Source of the DNA: Bdellovibrionales bacterium
GTDB taxonomy: Bacteria; Bdellovibrionota; UBA1018; CAIMNF01
Assembly: GCA_947502835.1 (NCBI GenBank)
Contig: CANNBJ010000003.1
Coordinates: forward strand, 372,001 to 436,000
Reading direction: 5' to 3'
Length of the DNA stretch: 64,000 nucleotides
Part shown: positions 58,390-64,000 of the stretch, piece by piece
Numbering within the stretch: the stretch's first letter is position 1
Layout: each line of letters starts with the position of its first letter
Notes under the pieces: generated by a model
What the model was told of the DNA's origin: nothing
Database searches by the model: none
Seen by the model: the letters and a program-made list of their open reading frames with translations, nothing else
Made by a program: the position numbers and the translations under genes

Positions 58390-59400
58390 ATGCAAAGCGC
58401 ATTGTCGAAACTTTCTCCCCATCCGGTGATGTTGGCACCGATGGTCGGGCTCACCCACTATGCGGTGAGGAGGGGGGTGCAGCGGTTTTTGCCGGAGGGA
58501 GCGCGGGTTTTGTGGCCCACGGAGATGTTGAACTCCAGAAGGATTCCCTCCCAGCATGTGAATGAAACCCCTGAGATCAATTTCATGGATCGCGAGTTCG
58601 GGCTGTGCCCGCAACTTCTGGCCAACGAAGAGGAGTTCATTCGGCTTTCGGTCAGGAGGCTCGAAGAATGGGGAGCGTCGGCGATCGACATCAACATGGG
58701 CTGCCCGGTTGAGAAGGCGCTCAAGCACAATTACGGCGTAGCCCTGATGGGGGATCCCGGATACGCGCGCGAGGTGGTGCGCTTTGCAGTCGAAACCGCG
58801 AAGGTGCCGGTCAGTGTGAAGCTGAGGGCAGGCCTTGAGAGCAATGATTTTGATTACCTGCTCGGGTTTGTGGAAGGCTTGTTCGAGGCGGGAGCCTCGT
58901 GGATTACGATCCATCCGAGAACCGCCGAACAAAAGCGCAAGGGGCTTGCTGATTGGAACCTGATCCGCAGGCTGAAGGAGCGGTTTCGTTCGGAGGGGCG
59001 TCCAGTCGAGATCATCGGGAACGGCGATGTGCAGTGTTTTGAGGATGTGAGAGAGCTTTTTCAGGAGGCCGAGTGCGATCGCGTGATGGTGGGGCGCGCG
59101 ATGATGGCGAAACCCTGGCTCATTCGCAATGAGCCTGAGCCCGATCCTGAAACACAAGGGGCATGGTACGGGGAGTTTTTGCTGACGGTTCTTCGCGAGA
59201 TGAGGGAGCATTATTCCTGGGATGCGGGCAGGCGACGGATGTTGTTCTTGATTGTGTGGGGGAAGCCTTGGGTTGAGTTCGGGGAGTATCTCCGGGGCAG
59301 GGTCCAGGCTGCGGCGGATTACGACGGGATGGAGGCCGCCATTCGCAGGTTCTTTGGCCAGCCCCAACGGATTCAAAAGCGCTCGATCCTTCAGACGTGA
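58390..59400 (+). CDS. tRNA-dihydrouridine synthase
   Basis: 336 residues. The FMN barrel starts with VMLAPMVGLTHYAVRR. The catalytic loop INMGCPVEKALKHNYGVALMGDP carries the active-site Cys within the family pattern. PVSVKLRAGLESND, ITIHPRTAEQKRKGLADW and EIIGNGDV line the active site. The enzyme reduces uridines in the tRNA D-loop. The C-terminal helical domain ends the protein. It lies 4 bases after prfB, so it is probably in one operon with it. Which Dus subtype (A, B or C) is not clear. Confidence 0.93.
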   Translation: MQSALSKLSPHPVMLAPMVGLTHYAVRRGVQRFLPEGARVLWPTEMLNSRRIPSQHVNETPEINFMDREFGLCPQLLANEEEFIRLSVRRLEEWGASAIDINMGCPVEKALKHNYGVALMGDPGYAREVVRFAVETAKVPVSVKLRAGLESNDFDYLLGFVEGLFEAGASWITIHPRTAEQKRKGLADWNLIRRLKERFRSEGRPVEIIGNGDVQCFEDVRELFQEAECDRVMVGRAMMAKPWLIRNEPEPDPETQGAWYGEFLLTVLREMREHYSWDAGRRRMLFLIVWGKPWVEFGEYLRGRVQAAADYDGMEAAIRRFFGQPQRIQKRSILQT

Positions 59401-59451
59401 GAGCAGAAATCCCCTCGTCAGATGGCGTGGGTTTCGCTAGGATGACACCCC

Positions 59452-61086
59452 ATGATCCACTTCACCAATGTCCGAAAGCAGTATGGAGAGCAGGTCCTGT
59501 ATCGGGATGCGAGTTTTCAGGTCCGTCCCGGAGACAAGATCGGGCTTGTCGGCCCGAACGGAGCTGGAAAGACCACGGTGTTCCGGATCATCACCGGTTC
59601 CGAGGGAACCGAGGGCGGGTCGGTCAGTTTTTCGGACAAACTCGTGATCGGATATTTTTCACAAGATGTCGCCGAGATGAAGGGGCGCTCGGTTCTTGAG
59701 GAAGTGAAAGCCGGAGTGGGGCGCGTCTCCGAGCTTGCGCGCATGATCGAGAAGTGCGAACGGAAACTTCAGGGGCTCGACGGTGAGCTCTCGGATGACG
59801 AGATGATGAAGGTCGTCGAGCAGTACGGAGAGTACCAGCTCGAGTTCGAGGCGCGCGACGGGTACTCGCTCGAACCGCGGATCAAGGAAATCCTGAGTGG
59901 TCTTGGATTCCAGCAAGATGATTTCGACCGGAGCGTCGATGCCTTTTCAGGCGGTTGGAAAATGCGGATCGAGCTTGCAAAGATCCTGGCACTGAAGCCC
60001 GATGTGTTGCTCGCCGACGAGCCCACCAACCACCTTGACTATGAATCGATTGTTTGGCTTGAGGAGTGGTTGCAAAATTTCAAGGGTGCGCTTGTGATGA
60101 CCAGTCATGATCGCGAGTTCATGAATCGAATTGTGAACCGGATCGTCGAGGTCGCCAACAAAACCATCACGGTGTACTCGGGCAACTATGATTTCTACTT
60201 GAGAGAGCGCGAGATCCGGCGCGAACAACTTTTGTCATCCGCGAAAAAGCAACAGGACATGCTTGCCAAGGAAGAGGAGTTCATCGCCAAGTTCGCAGCC
60301 CGGGCATCCCATGCAGCCCAAGTCCAGAGTCGGGTCAAGAAACTTGAGAAAATCGAACGGATCGAGATTCCCGTGGAAGAGCGTGTGCTGAAGTTCGAGT
60401 TTGCGGCACCGCCGAGAAGCGGAACCGAGGTGGTGAAGTTCCAGAATCTCGCCAAGGTCTATTCCAGGACCGACGGCACCAAGAAGCCCGTATTTGAAAA
60501 ACTCACCGGACAAGTGCAACGCCTCGACAAAGTCGCGGTCGTCGGAGTGAACGGAGCCGGAAAGTCAACACTGCTCAAGATCATGGCAGGCGCACTTGAT
60601 CCGAGTGAAGGGAATTGTGTGATCGGGCCCAGTGTGCGGGTCGGGTATTTCAGTCAGAGTGCGCTCGATGTACTGGATCCCAACAAAACAATTTATGACG
60701 AGGTCGCGGACCGGATTCCCGGAGCCACGATCGGGTTTGTGCGCAACTTGCTTGGTGCATTCATGTTCAGCAATGACGATGTGAACAAGAAGATCGGAAT
60801 TCTCTCAGGGGGCGAGAAGAGTCGCGTGGTTCTGGCCACCATCCTTGCAACCCCGGTGAACTTCCTGGTGCTGGACGAGCCCACAAACCATTTGGACATC
60901 CGCTCCCGCGAAACGCTGCTCGATGCGATCAAGGAATTCGAGGGAACGGTCGTGATGGTGAGCCACGACCGGCATTTCTTGAAATCAATCGCCACCCGGG
61001 TGTTTGAGATCGATCACGGTTCGCTCATGCCCTATGAGGGGAGCTTCGATTACTATCTGTCGAAGACCACACGCTTTGCGCATTGA
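59452..61086 (+). CDS. ABC-F family ATPase (translation factor type)
   Basis: 544 residues with two ABC domains and no membrane spans. The first has GLVGPNGAGKTT, FSGGWKMRIELAKIL and LLADEPTNHLDYESI. A charged linker follows (IRREQLLSSAKKQQDMLAKEEEFIAKFAARASHAAQVQSR, the P-site tRNA interaction motif region). The second has VVGVNGAGKST, LSGGEKSRVVLATIL and LVLDEPTNHLDIRS. ABC-F proteins bind the ribosomal E site and relieve stalling or antibiotic arrest. Only AGGA is seen as ribosome site. The last 62 bases overlap a receiver-domain gene on the other strand. Confidence 0.93.
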   Translation: MIHFTNVRKQYGEQVLYRDASFQVRPGDKIGLVGPNGAGKTTVFRIITGSEGTEGGSVSFSDKLVIGYFSQDVAEMKGRSVLEEVKAGVGRVSELARMIEKCERKLQGLDGELSDDEMMKVVEQYGEYQLEFEARDGYSLEPRIKEILSGLGFQQDDFDRSVDAFSGGWKMRIELAKILALKPDVLLADEPTNHLDYESIVWLEEWLQNFKGALVMTSHDREFMNRIVNRIVEVANKTITVYSGNYDFYLREREIRREQLLSSAKKQQDMLAKEEEFIAKFAARASHAAQVQSRVKKLEKIERIEIPVEERVLKFEFAAPPRSGTEVVKFQNLAKVYSRTDGTKKPVFEKLTGQVQRLDKVAVVGVNGAGKSTLLKIMAGALDPSEGNCVIGPSVRVGYFSQSALDVLDPNKTIYDEVADRIPGATIGFVRNLLGAFMFSNDDVNKKIGILSGGEKSRVVLATILATPVNFLVLDEPTNHLDIRSRETLLDAIKEFEGTVVMVSHDRHFLKSIATRVFEIDHGSLMPYEGSFDYYLSKTTRFAH

Positions 61087-61486
61087 GGGATTCCGCGGAT
61101 GAGGGGGCTTCGCCCGGCATCTTGATCAGGGTTTGGAGTCCGTCGATGAAATCTTGAAGGCCAAACGGTTTTTGAAACACCAAATCCACTCCCCGGGCAA
61201 GAACTGAAATTTCGCTCAATCCGTGATTCCCCGAAAGAATCATGGCGAGAGGGCTAATCGTTCCACAACGCTTCAGGCGTTCGACGAGCTCAATTCCGGG
61301 ACCATCCTTCAGCTGCTCGTCGCATACGATTGCATCGACGTGACGTTCGGCGATCTTTTCCAATGCGCATCGGATCGAGTCGGAGCAAACCGGAATCAGA
61401 CCTGCTTCCGGAAGTCGCTCACAGAGATACTCCCTCATTCCCGGGTCACTGTGGATGATCAAGATCGAAATTCCGGCCAGGCTCAT
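61025..61486 (-). CDS. Stand-alone response-regulator receiver protein
   Basis: 153 residues from ATG 61486, which follows AGGGAGGAATC. The receiver fold is complete: acidic Asp in ILIIHSDPGMREYL, phospho-acceptor Asp in AIVCDEQLKDGPG, Ser in LAMILSGNHG, and Lys in FQKPFGLQDF. A ~30-residue Ser-rich tail is encoded in the region that overlaps the convergent ABC-F gene. No output domain is present, so it works like CheY or a phosphorelay part. The cognate kinase is not in the window. A longer start at 61522 is less likely. Confidence 0.85.
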   Translation of the reverse strand: MSLAGISILIIHSDPGMREYLCERLPEAGLIPVCSDSIRCALEKIAERHVDAIVCDEQLKDGPGIELVERLKRCGTISPLAMILSGNHGLSEISVLARGVDLVFQKPFGLQDFIDGLQTLIKMPGEAPSSAESLNAQSVWSSTDSNRSSPHRA

Positions 61487-61688
61487 GATTCCTCCCTGTT
61501 TCCGATTTGCGAATCGGGCCACACTCTAGTCCGATCAAGAGGAATTACAATTGTTTTTTTCCGTGTTCGGTTCGGGTTCTCTGCGTGTGACAGTTGGATC
61601 GAAATCGGGGCAAAATGTCCCGGATCGGTTCCCCGGGAGCGTTGGGCTGGATTGGGTTCTGGTATGCGAATTGCCTGATGCAATCGTG
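61487..61688. other. 202-base divergent gap before the P-type ATPase gene
   Basis: No open frame of note. On the minus strand TTGTAA and TAGAGT, 16 bases apart (about 61522-61549), form a possible promoter for the receiver gene. On the plus strand I see no convincing promoter for the ATPase gene and no clear ribosome site before its ATG. Confidence 0.3.
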
Positions 61689-64000
61689 ATGGACGAAGAC
61701 CTTCTGTATCCCGGACTCTCCGAGTCCACGGCACAACGAAAGCACTTGGAAGAGGGTCCCAACTCGCTTCCGCATTCGGGGGAGCGCTCATTTTTGCGCT
61801 TGGTGCTCGAGGTGTTGCGAGAGCCCATGCTTTTGGTGCTTGCTGCCTGCGGGCTCGTGTACGGAGTTCTCGGTGAGGCGGCGGAAGCCGCCATTTTGCT
61901 CTTGTCGATGATCGTCATGGCAGCACTGGCATTGTACCAAGCGGTTCGCTCCGAGAATGCGCTCGCAAAATTGAGGGAGCTTGCGGCCCCGCGAGCCCTT
62001 GTGGTCAGGGATGGTCAGGCACGCAGGATTCCCGGAAGCGAGGTGGTGTGCGGAGATCACCTGATCCTTCATGAGGGGAACCGCATCCCTGCAGATGGTG
62101 AGCTCCTTTGTCACGGGCTCCCTCGGGGCGGGAAGCTGCTTGTCGATGAGTCTTTGCTCACCGGAGAGTCGGTTCCGGTGGTAAAGGATCGCGAGCATCC
62201 CGGGGTCTTCGCCGGGACAGTGGTGGTCCAAGGCGAGGGGGGCATGCGGGTGGAGCGGATCGGGGCGGAGACCGAGCTCGGACGGATCGGAAAGACGCTT
62301 TCCGGTGGCGTGGATTCCGGAACGGGTCTTCAGCAAGAGGTCCGCCGCATGATCCGTGTGGTGTTCGGTCTAGCGATGCTCTTGAGCTTCCTTCTTGCAG
62401 TTCTGTATGTAGTCTTGCGCCAGGACGTCATTGCCGGCGTTCTGCTGGGGCTCAGTCTTGCAATGGCGATCCTGCCGAATGAAATCCCTGCGATCTTGTC
62501 GATTTTCTTTGCACTCGGTTCCGCGAGGATGGCGAGGTTCGGTGTGATTTCCCGAAACCCCGCCGCCATCGAGAATCTCGGGACCATTTCCGTGCTCTGT
62601 GCTGACAAGACCGGAACGCTCACACTCAATCAGATGAGTGTGGATTCCATCTGGACCGAGGCGGGCGAGTGGAGTCGCGCAACCGCGCAAAAGGCGACAT
62701 CACTGCCGGAGCAGGTTCACGAGGTGATGGAATACGGGGTGCTTGCATCGAGAAAGGATTCCGGGGAGCCCATGGAGACCGCGCTTCATGCTCTGGCGGG
62801 AGAATCGCTCGGGGAGACAGAACACCTGCATCCGGATTGGGTTTCCGTGCGGGACTATCCGATCGGCTCGGGCTGGATGATGAGTCGGGCTTGGAGAGGG
62901 TCTGCAGGGGATTTTCATTCGATTGGAGCCAAGGGAGCGCCCGAGTCGGTGCTGCCCTTGTGTGCGCTCGAGTCTGCCCGGAGCGAGCGGATTCGAGTCC
63001 GGGTCCGGGAAATGGCGGAGGCAGGCTTGCGGGTCATTGCAGTGGCCAAAGCCCGTGTCAGGCAAGTGGATCTCCCCGAGCACCAGGACTTGATTCGCTT
63101 CGAATTCGTGGGCCTGATCGGGCTCAAGGATCCACTGCGCCCCGAGGCGCGTGAGTTTGTTCGGGAGTGTGAGAGCGCGGGGGTCCGTGTTGTGATGATG
63201 ACTGGAGATCATCCCGAGACGGCCCGTTCGATTGCACGCGATCTGGGAATGGGGCAGGGGCTCCGCACCCTGACGGGGAGCGATCTCGACTCGATCGAGG
63301 ATCGTGACTTGCTTCCGGTCCTGCATGAGGTCGGAGTGTTCTCCCGCGTGAAGCCCGAGCAGAAATTGCGCCTCGTTCGCCTCTTCCAGGCGTCCGGAGA
63401 GAAGGTTGCGATGACCGGGGATGGAGTGAATGATGCCCCGGCCCTTCGTGCTGCCGATGTCGGGATTGCCATGGGAGCGCGTGGAACCGATGTGGCGCGG
63501 GAGGCTTCGGATCTGGTGTTGATCCGGGATGATTTTGGATCGATCTTGAATGCGCTGAGGCTCGGGCGCCTGATGCGGGAGAACCTCAGGCACGCATTCC
63601 GATACATTCTTTCGATTCACCTTCCGGTGATCGGACTCTCCATCTTGCCGGTGGTGATGGATTTTCCCCTGATCCTGCTGCCTGTTCATATTGCGTTTTT
63701 ACACATCTGGGTCGAACCGGTCTCCTCCATCGCCTTTGAAGGGGAGCCTGCCTCACTTTCCACGCCGAAGGGAACCGCAACAGAGCTCTTCGATCCGGCA
63801 ACCATACGGGAAACCTTGTTCCGCGGCGCAAGGATTTTGGCCGCGGTGTTATTGGTATTGGTGTTTGCCTGGTATCGCGGCAAAGGGGAGTGGGACACAC
63901 GGGGGCTCGCATTCACAACCCTCTTGTTTTCCAATTTTGGATTGCTTCTTCTGCCTGTGGTTCGAAAGGGGGGGCGAAAAGGGGTTTGGCTCGGGGTCGG
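61689..64000 (+). CDS. P-type cation-transporting ATPase (3' end beyond window)
   Basis: At least 770 residues; the frame is open to base 64000. The start MDEDLLYPGLSESTAQRKHLEEGPNSLP is the cation-ATPase N-terminal domain of P2 type. Other motifs are DESLLTGESVPVVKD (actuator), MAILPNEIPAIL in span 4 (PNEIP in place of PEGLP), CADKTGTLTLNQM with phosphorylated Asp306, KGAPESV, MMTGDHPETA and MTGDGVNDAPALRAADVGIAMG. Four spans precede the phosphorylation domain and further spans begin near 63600. It is related to Ca2+ and H+ pumps. The ion is unknown, because the span 4 motif is atypical and the last spans are missing. Confidence 0.92.
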   Translation, partial: MDEDLLYPGLSESTAQRKHLEEGPNSLPHSGERSFLRLVLEVLREPMLLVLAACGLVYGVLGEAAEAAILLLSMIVMAALALYQAVRSENALAKLRELAAPRALVVRDGQARRIPGSEVVCGDHLILHEGNRIPADGELLCHGLPRGGKLLVDESLLTGESVPVVKDREHPGVFAGTVVVQGEGGMRVERIGAETELGRIGKTLSGGVDSGTGLQQEVRRMIRVVFGLAMLLSFLLAVLYVVLRQDVIAGVLLGLSLAMAILPNEIPAILSIFFALGSARMARFGVISRNPAAIENLGTISVLCADKTGTLTLNQMSVDSIWTEAGEWSRATAQKATSLPEQVHEVMEYGVLASRKDSGEPMETALHALAGESLGETEHLHPDWVSVRDYPIGSGWMMSRAWRGSAGDFHSIGAKGAPESVLPLCALESARSERIRVRVREMAEAGLRVIAVAKARVRQVDLPEHQDLIRFEFVGLIGLKDPLRPEAREFVRECESAGVRVVMMTGDHPETARSIARDLGMGQGLRTLTGSDLDSIEDRDLLPVLHEVGVFSRVKPEQKLRLVRLFQASGEKVAMTGDGVNDAPALRAADVGIAMGARGTDVAREASDLVLIRDDFGSILNALRLGRLMRENLRHAFRYILSIHLPVIGLSILPVVMDFPLILLPVHIAFLHIWVEPVSSIAFEGEPASLSTPKGTATELFDPATIRETLFRGARILAAVLLVLVFAWYRGKGEWDTRGLAFTTLLFSNFGLLLLPVVRKGGRKGVWLGV

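Noticed and set aside
58345-59376. 343-residue minus-strand frame inside the dus gene
   Set aside because: Shadow of a clear tRNA-dihydrouridine synthase; composition (His, Pro, Arg) typical of an antisense frame.
62700-63689. 329-residue minus-strand frame at the right end
   Set aside because: Antisense to the P-type ATPase, whose motifs are all in the plus frame.
1-64000. Mobile elements, prophage, CRISPR arrays, defence islands
   Set aside because: No transposase, integrase, repeat-spacer array or phage gene was seen; gene spacing and composition look uniform.

Overview
The window reads as one contiguous chromosomal segment of a Gram-negative, motile, free-living or predatory bacterium. 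The gene set points to a Bdellovibrionota/Oligoflexia- or deltaproteobacterium-like lineage: a long flagellar export and motor cluster ending in flhA-flhF-fliA, a full type II secretion operon that includes gspN, a CarD-type RNA polymerase regulator and paired ArsA-like ATPases. This placement rests on gene content and order, not on a marker-gene tree. I saw no insertion sequences, CRISPR arrays, rRNA or tRNA genes. Coding density is very high, and no stretch of 300 bases lacks a gene.

Layout. (1) 1-20247, + strand: flagellar cluster: fliF (3' part), fliG, fliH, fliI, fliJ, a motE-like gene, fliK, flgD, a small flagellar-operon gene, flgE, fliL, fliM, fliN, an unusually long fliO, fliP, fliQ, fliR, flhB, flhA, flhF, fliA. 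The genes mostly overlap or are a few bases apart. The few larger gaps (3804-3904, 7728-7878, 9163-9359, 15538-15695) hold RNA-structure, promoter or terminator candidates. flhF has a degenerate GTPase domain and no flhG follows it. (2) 20250-21218: a PilZ-like gene on the - strand, and opposite it a single-gene unit for a Flp-type pilin with its own promoter and terminator. (3) 21210-37419, - strand: an EI24/CysZ-like membrane protein, an outer-membrane barrel and a lipoprotein, all downstream of the gspC-D-E-F-G-H-I-J-K-L-M-N operon. (4) 37644-44363: acyl-CoA dehydrogenase behind a strong dyad, carD, cysS, and a two-gene secreted pair (a repeat protein and a transglutaminase-elicitor-like enzyme). 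(5) 44377-51334: nadA, then an overlapping operon of a thiamine/iron-type ABC importer (binding protein, fused permease, ATPase) and two ArsA/Get3-like ATPases, followed by an exported protein of unknown function. (6) 51327-57004: MATE exporter, Ppx/GppA phosphatase, a 48-residue very basic protein, coaE, mazG, ybeY and a small exported protein. (7) 57236-64000: prfB with a programmed +1 frameshift, a dus gene, an ABC-F ATPase, a lone receiver-domain protein, and a P-type cation ATPase that runs off the window.

How the genes work together. The flagellar block encodes the MS-ring and switch, the export ATPase complex, the export gate, hook building, and the sigma factor for late genes. The Gsp block is a complete secretion machine except for the prepilin peptidase (gspO), which must lie elsewhere; the orphan Flp pilin would also need a peptidase. 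Region 6-7 is mostly housekeeping (CoA synthesis, nucleotide clean-up, rRNA/tRNA maturation, translation termination).

The most unusual observation is in the ArsA-like pair at 48390-50386. The first protein keeps the signature lysine of the deviant Walker A loop but has Arg for the catalytic P-loop Lys. The second keeps the P-loop Lys but lacks the signature Lys. This is a complementary pattern that predicts an obligate heterodimer with one composite ATP site. Other points of note are the degenerate FlhF without FlhG, the fliA product's ~100-residue N-terminal extension, a ~80-nt inverted repeat after ppx, and the orphan Flp pilin.
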